NCBI RefSeq assembly: GCF_040289685.1
Contig: NZ_PSLQ01000004.1
Location: forward strand, 31,655-95,654
Direction of reading: 5' to 3'
Origin: Pyrinomonas sp040289685
Lineage (GTDB): Bacteria > Acidobacteriota > Blastocatellia > Pyrinomonadales > Pyrinomonadaceae
DNA: 64,000 bases
Part shown: positions 16,591-24,900 of the stretch, piece after piece
Numbering within the stretch: the stretch's first letter is position 1
How the letters are laid out: every line of letters begins with the position of its first letter
Translations under genes and position numbers: made by a program
Notes under the pieces: generated by a model
The model's database searches: none
Seen by the model: only the letters and a program-made list of their open reading frames with translations
What the model was told of the DNA's origin: nothing

Positions 16591-17217
16591 TCAACGCGCG
16601 TTGCTGTTGGCGTTGTTGCGGCGCAACGCGTTCGGGTCGATGCGCGGCGCTTCGCGCGCCCCTTCCTCAGCGCGGAAGTAGGGCTCCTCCTTGAAGCCGA
16701 AGAGGCCAGCAACCAAGACCATCGGGAACTGGTTGCGCGTCGTGTTGTAATCCTGCACCGCTGCGTTGTAATCCTGTCGCGCGACGGCGATGCGGTTCTC
16801 CGTCCCGGCGATCTCGTCTTGAAGTTTCAAGAAGCTCTCATTGGAACGGAGCGTCGGATAGTTTTCAACGAGCACGAGAAGCCGCCCGAGCGCGGAACTG
16901 AGATTTTGGTTGGCTTGAATGATCTGCTCGCGTTGTTCGGGCGTGCGGTTTTGCGGATCGCCCTGCGTCGCGTTGAGCAATTGCGACCGCGCTTGGGCGA
17001 TTTGGCCGAAGACTTCCTGCTCTTGTATGCCGGCCATTTGTGCGGCGGCGACCAGATTAGGGATCAAGTCAGCGCGTCGTTGCAGGGTCGCCTCGACGTT
17101 GGCCCACTTAGCCCGCACGTTCTGTTGCTTTTCGACCAGAGTGTTGTAGCCGCAGCCACTGTTGGCGAGCGCGATCAAAGCGATGGCAGCGAGCAGCGCG
17201 AAATGTTTCTTCTTCAT
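16591..17217 (-). CDS. lemA: LemA family lipoprotein
   Basis: 208 aa from the ATG at 17217 (GGGAGAGA upstream). The N-terminus KKKHFALLAAIALIALANSGC is a lipoprotein signal with the lipid-attachment Cys. The mature part begins GYNTLVEKQQNVRAKWANVEATLQRRADLIPNLV, the hallmark of LemA, followed by long helices (QIAQARSQLL, LSSALGRLLVLVENYP). The C-terminal segment is polar and Asn/Arg-rich. The function of LemA is unknown; it commonly occurs with TPM-domain proteins, as it does here. Confidence 0.93.
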   Translation of the reverse strand: MKKKHFALLAAIALIALANSGCGYNTLVEKQQNVRAKWANVEATLQRRADLIPNLVAAAQMAGIQEQEVFGQIAQARSQLLNATQGDPQNRTPEQREQIIQANQNLSSALGRLLVLVENYPTLRSNESFLKLQDEIAGTENRIAVARQDYNAAVQDYNTTRNQFPMVLVAGLFGFKEEPYFRAEEGAREAPRIDPNALRRNNANSNAR

Positions 17218-17300
17218 CTTGATTCTCTCCCTCACGGTGCGAAGTGTTGTCGAATGATCCCCGCTGGCGTTTCAATCGTCGTCGGTTCGTTGGTCCGGTT

Positions 17301-18045
17301 TCACGTCGCATCTCCCGTCGTCGCTCTCAAGGAGTCAACGGCGGCGATGAGACGTTCGAGTTGCGCAAGATATGCTGCGAATAGCCGTTCAGCTTCGGCG
17401 AGATCAAGGTCGCTCGTTGTGCGCGCGCGCAGTTCGAGCAGCGCGTCGAAGGTCGCGCGGTCCAGCGCGAAACGTTCAACGGCGAGTTGGACGAGCTCGC
17501 GTTTGACCACAGGCGGGTTCTTCTCGCCGCTCAGGATGAGCGCGGGCACAAGCAGCGCCGCCACGCTCGAAAAGCTTTCCGCCATCAGCGCACACAGGCG
17601 CTCGGCCGAGTTCGATGCCGGCACGTAGTGGCGGCGAAGTTGAATGAGTTTGCTTCGGAGTTCGTACTCGGTTTGATGGCGCAAGTTCGCGTCCGAGATC
17701 GTGATGCCTACGAACGGATCGCTTCCGTAGAGCACGCGCCGCGCGCGTTCCATGTGGCGGAATTCGATGGGGAAAACGTCGGCCGCCGAACGCAGCNNNN
17801 NNNNNNNNNNNNNNNNNNNNNNNNNNNNNNNNNNNNNNNNNNNNNNNNNNNNNNNNNNNNNNNNNNNNNNNNNNNNNNNNNNNNNNNNNNNNNNNNNNNN
17901 NNNNNNNNNNNNNNNNNNNNNNNNNNNNNNNNNNNNNNNNNNNNNNNNCGGAGCCATATAGGACCACCGAGACGAGATTGGTGCTATGCGTCTCGCTCAG
18001 ATCTTCGACGAAACCGCGCAGGATGTTATCAACGCGAGCGCTCAT
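17301..18045 (-). CDS. Nucleotidyltransferase-domain protein interrupted by assembly gap
   Basis: The N-terminal part (from ATG 18045) ends with LVSVVLYGS, the glycine-serine motif of Pol-beta-like nucleotidyltransferases. The following D-x-D would fall in the 152-N gap. After the gap the helical C-terminal part (VLYGSDPFVGITIS to RATTGDAT) is in another frame, which needs a true gap length one base different modulo 3, so an inaccurate gap size explains it without a real frameshift. It sits between the TPM-domain gene and lemA on the same strand. Substrate and role are unknown. Confidence 0.6.
17797..17948. other. Assembly gap (152 N)
   Basis: Run of undetermined bases inside the nucleotidyltransferase gene. 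The flanking coding frames disagree by one base, so the N count is not the true length. Confidence 0.99.
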
Positions 18046-18100
18046 GATCGGTCCATCATCGAAATAGTTTCCGCAAACTTCGGTCCAGCCTCCGGTCCTA

Positions 18101-18934
18101 TCACCAACTGCCACCAGCACCGCCGCCGCCGAAATCGCCGCCGCCGCCAAAGCCGCCGAAACCGCCGCCGCTGCCGAAACCGCCGCCACCGCCCCATCCG
18201 CTGAAACCGCCGCCGCCCCAAGTCCATCCAGTTGAACGGCGGATGCGGCTTCCGCTGCCGAACGAGCGCCCGAGAAAGAGCAGAGACAAGCAACCGCTGA
18301 GCGGTCCGCCGGCGATGAGCAGCAGAAAGAAGATCAGAAAAACGATGGCGCAAAGAGAAAAGACCGAAAGAGGTTGCCCCTCGGTTCTTCGCTCGGACGC
18401 TCGATAAGCTTGGCTTCGATCGATCCCTTCCATGTCGAAGCCACGTTTTTCAGCCAAGGTCGCGATGATCCCTTGCACCGCCACCATGATCCCTTCGCCA
18501 TACTGGCCTTGGCGAAAGTACGGGCGCATGCGCCGCCCGATCTCGCCGACGAGCCCGTCGGGGAGATCGCCTTCCAAGTGGCGGCTCACCTGAATGAAGT
18601 ACTTTCGATCATCGACGGCGATGAGCAACAACAGACCGTTCTTCTCACCCTCGGGCGAACCGATGCCCCAAGTGCGGGCCAGTCGTAACGAATAATCGAA
18701 GATGTCTTCGTCGCCTGTGGTCCGCACGGTGACGACGGCGAACTCGATGTCAGCGCGTGCTTTGAGGTTGCGCAAAATGGTTTCAAGGCGCTCTCTGGTC
18801 GGTTGGTCTATGACTCCAGCAAAATCGTTGACGTAACCGACCGGCGAGGGAAGCTCGGCCCGTTGCGCGCGCGCTGCAAGCTGCAGCCCGAACGCAAGGA
18901 GCAGGGCGAGCGGAAAGGCGCGAATTCGGCGCAT
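18101..18934 (-). CDS. TPM-domain (YgcG-like) membrane protein
   Basis: 277 aa from the ATG at 18934. A signal peptide (RIRAFPLALLLAFGLQLAARAQ) precedes a TPM domain beginning VGYVNDFAGVIDQPTRERLE and containing EFAVVTVRTTGDEDIFDYSLRLARTWGIG and FIQVSRHLEGDLPDGLVGEIGRR. A membrane helix follows (VFSLCAIVFLIFFLLLIAGG), then a Gly/Phe-rich tail to the end. This layout is typical of YgcG/TPM proteins found next to lemA. A photosystem-repair phosphatase function is known for plant TPM proteins; the role here is undefined. Confidence 0.9.
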   Translation of the reverse strand: MRRIRAFPLALLLAFGLQLAARAQRAELPSPVGYVNDFAGVIDQPTRERLETILRNLKARADIEFAVVTVRTTGDEDIFDYSLRLARTWGIGSPEGEKNGLLLLIAVDDRKYFIQVSRHLEGDLPDGLVGEIGRRMRPYFRQGQYGEGIMVAVQGIIATLAEKRGFDMEGIDRSQAYRASERRTEGQPLSVFSLCAIVFLIFFLLLIAGGPLSGCLSLLFLGRSFGSGSRIRRSTGWTWGGGGFSGWGGGGGFGSGGGFGGFGGGGDFGGGGAGGSW

Positions 18935-19497
18935 CGCCAAAAGAATATAGCAGCAAATCCGCCGATAAGCACGTCTCTTGCGGCAGTTCTTCAGCGCGGA
19001 CACAGAAAGAGAGCGCGCGCTCGCGGAGGCGCTGGACCAGTCGCCTACGCTCGTCTGGAGCGAGTCGCCAAAAAGGCCGAAGAGAACTCTTCACTGTAAT
19101 CCATCCGACGAAGGAGAACTCGCATCGTCGGGCGCTAAACGGGTCAAAGCTAACAGGGCTTTTCGTCAACCGGACTGGCCAGTGCGAGCGAACTCGATTC
19201 AATCGGCCTGGCATAAAACAGAAAGCGCTTCAAACGTCGCCGCTTGCCCGGCCAGTGGACGTTCTGGTCCGGTTAGCTAAAGACTCGTTGCAAACCGACA
19301 CTGCTCGCGGCGAAATGCCCGGCATAGCCAAGATCAAGTCGCAAAGCTGCTACGTGGGCGCGAACGTTGCAACTCGTCTCACATCGGCTTGGTCCAGTTC
19401 AATCAAGATCCGTCGCAGGCACGTGCGGCAAGGCGGGCTTCTTCGGCCCGCTTCGGTGAAGCGGGATTGCGTTCAGCGCGCGCATGAATTCAGCAAA
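18935..19497. other. Gene-free spacer
   Basis: 563 bp between the TPM-domain gene start and the ZIP transporter stop; ORFs here have no family features. It contains a short direct repeat (CTGGAnC..AGTCGCC at 19032 and 19055). Just beyond the ZIP stop is a hairpin CCCGCTTC-GGT-GAAGCGGG (19447-19465), which looks like a terminator stem but lacks a T run. Confidence 0.5.
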
Positions 19498-20283
19498 TCA
19501 ACGTTCGCCGACGAGCGCGTGCAGCAGGTAAAAGAGCGCGACGCCGACGAAGACGACCACCGACGTTAGCGGGTTCTTCTCTTCCATGTGATTGACTTCC
19601 GGGATCAAGTCGCTGGCTGCTACGTAGAGCGTCACGCCCGCCGAAAAGGGCAGCGCGTAGGCCACCAGCGCCGAAACGTGCGCCTGTGCAATGGCGACGC
19701 TCATCACGCCCAGCAGCGTCGCCGCGCCGATCAACAGCGTGGCCCACTGTGCCTTGCGGCGCGTGCGCCCCGAAGCGAGCATGATCGAGGCGGCGGTGAA
19801 GCCTTCGGGCGCCTTGTGCAGCAGGACAGCGATGAAAACTAGCAGCCCAACCCTGAAGTTGACTGAAAAAGCGGCGGCAATCGAAACGCCGTCGAAGAAT
19901 GTATGAATCGATAATCCGCCAATGGCCGCGTAAGCCGCCGTCGGGCGGAGCAGCCGCTCAGGGTGCGTCTCGGCGCCGAAGTGGAAGTGTGGCGCGATGG
20001 TGTGTTCGAATAGATGTATCAATAGGTAACCGGCAAGCAGCAGCGTTGTTGCTTGCAACACGGCGTGGGGCGAAGATCCGCGCTCGCGCTGCCATAGCTC
20101 AATCGCCGCCGGAACGACTTCGACGAAAATCGCTGCCAACATGAAGCCAGCGCCGAGGGCAATCAAGAAACGGAGAAGTCGGGCGTTGCGCGCCAGCGAG
20201 GCTGAGGAGGTCACTAGCAACCCGCCGAGCAGGTTCGCTGCGGCGAGCGCTAGGCCGAAGAGCAAGTAACTGGAGTAGCTCAT
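19498..20283 (-). CDS. ZIP family divalent metal transporter
   Basis: 261 aa with eight hydrophobic segments and no signal peptide. The metal-binding helices IV and V are clear: LSIHTFFDGVSIAAAF and LLHKAPEGFTAASIMLASG, with the paired His and Asp/Glu residues. The loop between helices III and IV is His-containing (HLFEHTIAPHFHFGAETHPE). ZIP proteins import Zn, Fe or Mn into the cytoplasm; the metal cannot be told from sequence. It is transcribed away from the dcw cluster. Confidence 0.9.
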   Translation of the reverse strand: MSYSSYLLFGLALAAANLLGGLLVTSSASLARNARLLRFLIALGAGFMLAAIFVEVVPAAIELWQRERGSSPHAVLQATTLLLAGYLLIHLFEHTIAPHFHFGAETHPERLLRPTAAYAAIGGLSIHTFFDGVSIAAAFSVNFRVGLLVFIAVLLHKAPEGFTAASIMLASGRTRRKAQWATLLIGAATLLGVMSVAIAQAHVSALVAYALPFSAGVTLYVAASDLIPEVNHMEEKNPLTSVVVFVGVALFYLLHALVGER

Positions 20284-20438
20284 CAGCAGTCCGATCTAAG
20301 TCTAAGGAGACGACAAAGAGAGCAACTATACAGGATCGACGGACGGTTTGCCACCAGCCTGCGGATGGAGCGACGAGCGTTTGTTGAACGGCGTCGAGTA
20401 CACCATTTCGTGCTTAAGCGAGCAAATCAAATTTCCTC

Positions 20439-20468
20439 TTGACAGCGCTTGGAAGACCGACGTACTAT
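20439..20468 (+). promoter_or_regulatory. Sigma70-type promoter of the dcw cluster
   Basis: TTGACA at 20439-20444 and TACTAT at 20463-20468 with an 18 bp spacer, directly upstream of the MraZ boxes and about 120 bp before the mraZ ATG. The expected transcription start is near 20475. Confidence 0.75.
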
Positions 20469-20477
20469 GCGCGGCGG

Positions 20478-20501
20478 GTGGAAGAAAGTGGTCTAAAGTG
20501 G
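20478..20501 (+). promoter_or_regulatory. MraZ operator (three GTGG boxes)
   Basis: Three GTGG boxes at 20478, 20488 and 20498, exactly 10 bp apart, with A-rich spacers. This is the known arrangement of MraZ binding sites upstream of mraZ. The boxes begin about 10 bp after the -10 element, so bound MraZ would block initiation (autorepression). Confidence 0.85.
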
Positions 20502-20586
20502 GCTTTCTTCCTGAGCTTGGCGGCGAAGCTTAAAGTTCTACTGTAAGTTTTAAGCAGATGGCGATCCAACCCGGCGGCGAAGGTCA

Positions 20587-21027
20587 ATGTTACGAGGCAA
20601 TTACACGGCGCGCTTGGACCCCAAGGGGCGGCTCAAAGTGCCGACGGCCTTTCGCCGGTACATTGAAGAGAAGTACGGCGTGGAGTTTTACGTGACCAGT
20701 TTAACGGGCGAAGCGGCACGCCTTTACCCCTTGCCCGAATGGGAGGCGATTGAACAGCGGCTGGCGCTGCTGCCTTCAATGGACCCGGCGCGGCGCAAGT
20801 TCTTGGAGCGCACTAACTACTACGGGCAGCAAACGAGCATGGATGGGCAAGGGCGCGTTCTCATTCACCCGCTGTTGCGGCGAAGCGCCAACCTCTTAGG
20901 CGAGGTCGCCGTGCTCGGTTACTTGAGCTACTTGGAAGTTTGGGATCGCGAGCGATTTGAGCAGCGTTTGATGGCCGAACCCTACACGGCGGAGGATGAA
21001 GCGGCCATCGCGAGACTGGGGATCTAG
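20587..21027 (+). CDS. mraZ: Transcriptional regulator MraZ
   Basis: 146 aa, two SpoVT-AbrB/MraZ-like domains. It begins MLRGNYTARLDPKGRLKVPTAFRRYI and repeats the signature as QQTSMDGQGRVLIHPLLRRSANLLGEV near residues 80-105. MraZ is the autorepressor of the division and cell-wall cluster and forms ring oligomers on spaced GTGG boxes, which are present upstream. The ATG has GAAGGT upstream. rsmH follows with its own start 58 bp downstream. Confidence 0.96.
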   Translation: MLRGNYTARLDPKGRLKVPTAFRRYIEEKYGVEFYVTSLTGEAARLYPLPEWEAIEQRLALLPSMDPARRKFLERTNYYGQQTSMDGQGRVLIHPLLRRSANLLGEVAVLGYLSYLEVWDRERFEQRLMAEPYTAEDEAAIARLGI

Positions 21028-21085
21028 GCGATTCCAACGTGAGGCGGCAGCGGTCGGTCTAGGCCGCTGCGGCGGAACCGAAGCG

Positions 21086-22048
21086 ATGCCACGCGAACAG
21101 TTCTTTGCATCGGATCACGGGGCGAGTCAAAGCGTGGCGTCCGTTGGGGGCAGGGACGAGCGACATCGCCCCGTGTTGCTTCAGGAGGCGCTTCGGGCGC
21201 TAGCCCCAGAACGCGGCGGCTGGTTCTTCGATGCGACGGTCGGCGCGGGCGGGCATGCCGAGGGGGTGCTCGAAGCGTCTGCTGAAGCGCGTCTGATCGG
21301 CGTTGATCGTGACCGCGAAGCTTTGCGCGTGGCCAGCGCGCGCCTCGCTCGTTTTGGCGATCGCGCGCGACTGGTGCACGCCGACTTTCGCGATATCAGG
21401 CGCGTGCTCGAAGCGGCGGGCGTGAGCGCACTGGCGGGCGTGATCGCCGACTTGGGGGTTTCGTCGTTGCAGCTTGACGCGCCGGAGCGCGGTTTCAGCT
21501 TTCGCTTCGATGCGCCGCTCGACATGCGCATGGATGTCGGGAGCGAGGCGCAGACGGCTGCCGAGCTACTAGCCCGGCTGTCCGAAGCCGAGATCGCGCG
21601 TTTGCTTCGGGAGTATGGCGAAGAGCGTCGGGCACGGCTCATCGCGCGCGCGATCGTTCAGCGTCGGCGCGGCGGCAAGCCCGTGCAAACTACGCGGGAG
21701 TTGGCCGAGCTGGTCGCTGCGCTCGTGCGTGGCGGCAAAGGGCGCACGCATCCGGCAACGCGCGTCTTTCAAGCGTTGCGCATCGCTGTCAATCGCGAGC
21801 TCGATGATCTGGACCAGTTCATCATGCAAGCGGCCGATCTTTTACAACCAGCGGGGCGTCTGGTCATCATCAGTTTCCACTCGCTGGAGGATCGCATCGT
21901 CAAGCGGACCTTTCGGCAGCTCGCCGCCGCAGGTCGCGTTGAGTTGTTGACCAAGCGTCCAATCGTTCCGACGCCGGAAGAGACGCGCGTGAATCCGCGC
22001 GCGCGCAGCGCAAAGCTACGCGCGCTGCGCAAAGCAGATCAATGGTGA
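21086..22048 (+). CDS. rsmH: 16S rRNA (cytosine-1402-N4)-methyltransferase
   Basis: A SAM-dependent enzyme methylating 16S rRNA C1402. The family start HRPVLLQEALRAL is preceded by about 30 less conserved residues. The SAM site DATVGAGGHAEGVLE, the ADLGVSSLQLDAPERGFSFRFDAPLDMRMD segment and the C-terminal FHSLEDRIVKRTFRQ are present. I chose the ATG at 21086; an ATG at 20996 inside mraZ gives a longer frame, and the exact start is uncertain. The stop overlaps the ftsL start. Confidence 0.95.
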   Translation: MPREQFFASDHGASQSVASVGGRDERHRPVLLQEALRALAPERGGWFFDATVGAGGHAEGVLEASAEARLIGVDRDREALRVASARLARFGDRARLVHADFRDIRRVLEAAGVSALAGVIADLGVSSLQLDAPERGFSFRFDAPLDMRMDVGSEAQTAAELLARLSEAEIARLLREYGEERRARLIARAIVQRRRGGKPVQTTRELAELVAALVRGGKGRTHPATRVFQALRIAVNRELDDLDQFIMQAADLLQPAGRLVIISFHSLEDRIVKRTFRQLAAAGRVELLTKRPIVPTPEETRVNPRARSAKLRALRKADQW

Positions 22049-22443
22049 TGCCGGAAAGAGACCGGGGAGCGAAAGCGGTGAGAAGAATGCCACAGCCCAA
22101 TCGCAATTTCGCTGTGCGGCGAGAGTGGGACTGGTGCGCTTGTCGTCGTTTGGCGCTATGGACTGTAGGCGGATTCGTGTTGGTCATCGGATTCGCCTAT
22201 GCTACAACGCAGCATTTTGCCGCGTTGAGGCTGGGCTACGAAACGGAGTTGTTGCGCGAGGAGCGAGCGCGATTAGCCGAAGAGCGCCGCCGTCTGCTCC
22301 TTGTCCTCGCCGAAACTGGCTCACCGCAAGCCATCGAACAGGCCGCCCGCGCGCAAGGCATGGAGCCAGCGCGCGCTTCGCAAATCGACCGCGCGGTAAC
22401 TGCGCCGACGTGGGTCGGCGCGGCCTCGACTTTCGGGCGCTGA
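22042..22443 (+). CDS. ftsL: FtsL/DivIC-like cell division protein
   Basis: 133 aa bitopic membrane protein: a basic cytoplasmic N-terminus of about 37 residues, one membrane helix (LALWTVGGFVLVIGFAYATT) and a heptad-like helix (ETELLREERARLAEERRRLLLVLAE) that would form the coiled coil with FtsB/DivIC partners. The segment AIEQAARAQGMEPA after it is typical of FtsL. Primary sequence is poorly conserved in this family, so position between rsmH and ftsI carries much of the call. The start overlaps the rsmH stop; an ATG at 22087 is an alternative. Confidence 0.82.
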   Translation: MVMPERDRGAKAVRRMPQPNRNFAVRREWDWCACRRLALWTVGGFVLVIGFAYATTQHFAALRLGYETELLREERARLAEERRRLLLVLAETGSPQAIEQAARAQGMEPARASQIDRAVTAPTWVGAASTFGR

Positions 22444-22559
22444 GAATTGGGCTCGCCCTCAGCGTGAAACCGACTCTCCCCAACTGGCGAGCCTAAACAA
22501 CGGGACGTTTGAACGGCGCTTCCCGCGCGACGGATTTCACGCGAAAGCGGCAGGTCGCT

Positions 22560-24569
22560 ATGCGCAAAGGCTCGGCACGCACATCCAGCCGCCCTGATGT
22601 TGCCCGACGGCGCACGTGGCTCGTCTTCGGATTCTTTCTTTTCTGGACGTGCCTCATCGCCGGACGTTTGATCTATCTCCAACTAATCGCGCACGAGACG
22701 TTGGCCGCGCGCGCGCGCGCGCAGCGAATAGCCGAACTGGAGTTGCCGCCGTTGCGCGGCACCATTGTTGACCGGCAGGGACGCGAACTTGCGCGCAGCG
22801 TCGAAACGGACTCCTTTTTCGCCGTGCCTGACGAGATAGCTGATCCCAAAGAGGTCGCCCGGCATCTTGCCCAGATCATCGGCGTGGATGCAGACGAGTT
22901 GGCCGCGCGTCTGGCGCGCGCGCGCGATCAAGGGCGACGCTTTGTCTGGGTAGCGCGCAAGCTTGACGAAGCGCAAGCCGAGAAGCTGCGGGCGTTGAAC
23001 CTGCGTGGTGTTTATGCGCTCAAAGAGCCGAAACGTTTCTACCCCAACGCGACGCTCGCCGCTCACGTGCTCGGTTTCGTCGGGCTGGATGAACAGGGCC
23101 TGGCCGGCGTCGAACAATTTCAGAACGCTTCGCTGGCAGGCAGGGAGGGGCGCGTTTTGGTCGAACGCGACGCCCATCGGCGTCCGTACCGCAGTTTGGA
23201 AGAAGCCGCGGGCGAAGGGAGCACAGTGGTGCTGACGCTGGACCAGACCGTGCAGCATTGGACTGAACAGGCGTTGCAGGCGGCGGTCGAGCGCAGCCGA
23301 GCGCGCGCCGGCACGGCCATCGTGCTCGATCCGAAGACGGGGGAGATCTTGGCTTTGGCCAATGCGCCGAGCTTTGATCCGAACCGCGCTCACGCGCTTG
23401 CGCCTGAAGCGCATCGCAACGAAGCGTTGCAGAACATCTACGAGCCGGGGTCAACCTTCAAGATCGTCTCGTTTGCTGCTGCGCTCGAAGAGGGAGTGGC
23501 CCGGCCCGATGAACGCATCGACTGCCAGATGGGCTCCATCGTCGTAGCTGGGCGCACCGTGCGCGATCATCATCCGTTCGGTATATTGACGCTCACCGAG
23601 GCGCTCGCCAAATCTTCCAACGTCGCCGCGATCAAGCTCGGTTTACGCGTCGGCCACGAGCGGCTTTACGATTACATCCGCCGCTTCGGTTTCGGCGAAA
23701 AGACGGGCGTTGAGCTTCCCGGCGAGACCGCCGGGCTGTTGCGTCCCGTTCGACGTTGGCAACCGAGTTCCATCGGTTCGATCGCCATCGGGCAGGAGAT
23801 CGGTGTGACGCCGCTGCAAGTGGCAGCGGCGTTTGCTGCCGTCGCCAACGATGGCGTGCGCGTCGCTCCGCATCTGGTGCGCGAGGTCCGCGCGAGCACT
23901 GGTGCCGTGGTTCAGCGCGCCGCGCCCGCTACGACGCGCGTCATCAGCGCCGAGACGGCGCGCGCCTTGCGCGGCATGTTGGAGATGGTGACGCTTCGCG
24001 GAACGGCGACGCGCGCGCAACTCGATGGTTACACGGCGGCAGGCAAAACTGGCACGGCGCAAAAAATCGATCCGCAAACGCGCGCCTATTCGCCAACCAA
24101 ACACGTGGCCTCTTTCGTCGGCTTCGCGCCCGTTTCCGATCCGCAAGTGGTCATCATCGTCGTGATTGACGAGCCGCGCGGCGCGTATCATGGCGGCGAA
24201 GTGGCGGCGCCCGTCTTTCGCGAGATCGCCGAGCGCGTGCTGCCATACCTGAACGTGACGCCTGATGCGAACCCGCGCCCGTCTGCCGACGCGCCGTTCT
24301 TGGCCGCGCGCGCCGAACGATCGGCGCAAAAGATGCCCGAGGAGATCGAACGGCAGGGCGAGCTTGTGCTGGCCCAGGCCGAGGGAGCAGCGTTTGCCAT
24401 GCCCAACTTGCGCGGGCAAAGCGTGCGCGATGCTGCGCGCGTTTGCGCCCAATTGGGCTTAGCGCTTGAAGCCGAGGGCGAAGGTGAGGCCGTCTTGCAA
24501 GAACCGGCGGCTGGCACGCCTGTGCGTGTCGGAAGCCGCGTGCGCGCCGTTTTCGCGCGCGCTGAGTAA
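22560..24569 (+). CDS. ftsI: Septal peptidoglycan transpeptidase with PASTA domain
   Basis: 669 aa class B penicillin-binding protein. After an N-terminal membrane helix (TWLVFGFFLFWTCLIAGRLIYLQ) comes the PBP dimer domain (LPPLRGTIVDRQGRELA) and the transpeptidase domain with catalytic Ser298 (STFK), S352-S-N and K496-T-G-T. A single PASTA-like domain closes the protein (FAMPNLRGQSVRDAARVCAQ). The ATG at 22560 follows CAGG and removes a TTG-initiated extension. It makes septal cross-links with FtsW. murE does not follow, unlike the common order. Confidence 0.93.
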   Translation: MRKGSARTSSRPDVARRRTWLVFGFFLFWTCLIAGRLIYLQLIAHETLAARARAQRIAELELPPLRGTIVDRQGRELARSVETDSFFAVPDEIADPKEVARHLAQIIGVDADELAARLARARDQGRRFVWVARKLDEAQAEKLRALNLRGVYALKEPKRFYPNATLAAHVLGFVGLDEQGLAGVEQFQNASLAGREGRVLVERDAHRRPYRSLEEAAGEGSTVVLTLDQTVQHWTEQALQAAVERSRARAGTAIVLDPKTGEILALANAPSFDPNRAHALAPEAHRNEALQNIYEPGSTFKIVSFAAALEEGVARPDERIDCQMGSIVVAGRTVRDHHPFGILTLTEALAKSSNVAAIKLGLRVGHERLYDYIRRFGFGEKTGVELPGETAGLLRPVRRWQPSSIGSIAIGQEIGVTPLQVAAAFAAVANDGVRVAPHLVREVRASTGAVVQRAAPATTRVISAETARALRGMLEMVTLRGTATRAQLDGYTAAGKTGTAQKIDPQTRAYSPTKHVASFVGFAPVSDPQVVIIVVIDEPRGAYHGGEVAAPVFREIAERVLPYLNVTPDANPRPSADAPFLAARAERSAQKMPEEIERQGELVLAQAEGAAFAMPNLRGQSVRDAARVCAQLGLALEAEGEGEAVLQEPAAGTPVRVGSRVRAVFARAE

Positions 24570-24900
24570 GGGGGCGTCCGAAGCGATCGGATGATGGATT
24601 CAAGGCGGGAATCTTCCATGGGACTTTTGGCGACGTTTCGCATGAGCGGGCAAGATCCATGACGCAAAACTCGCACGATAAAATCCACCGGGAGGAATTG
24701 AAGCGGCGAATCGAAGATTGTCGGTTGCGCGTGCGGCGCGCGCGCCTCGCTCGAAACCACGCCAAAGAGCGTGACTTCGAACGCGCGCCTACAGACGAAG
24801 GCGAAGAAGTTCGCTGCGAAGATGAACTGGACGCAAGATCGGTGATCGCGGTCGGCGTGTTACAGTGAGCGCTGGATGGTCGCCGTTCGGGAGAGAAGTT
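24570..24900. other. Spacer at the usual position of murE
   Basis: 331 bp between ftsI and murF. It has an open frame (24659-24868, 69 codons, very rich in Arg/Glu, overlapping the first possible murF GTG) without family features or a clear SD. No murE remnant is recognisable. Confidence 0.5.

Noticed and set aside
16555..17628. 357-codon plus-strand open frame
   Set aside because: Antisense to lemA and the nucleotidyltransferase gene; those have clear family motifs.
17301..18189. Nucleotidyltransferase gene as a frameshifted pseudogene
   Set aside because: The frame change falls in the 152-N gap, so an imprecise gap size is the simpler explanation.
20348..20533. 61-codon ORF upstream of mraZ
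   Set aside because: Covers the promoter and MraZ boxes; no SD and no homology recognised.
24659..24868. 69-codon ORF between ftsI and murF
   Set aside because: No SD, extreme charge bias, and the more likely murF start lies downstream; kept only as a spacer remark.
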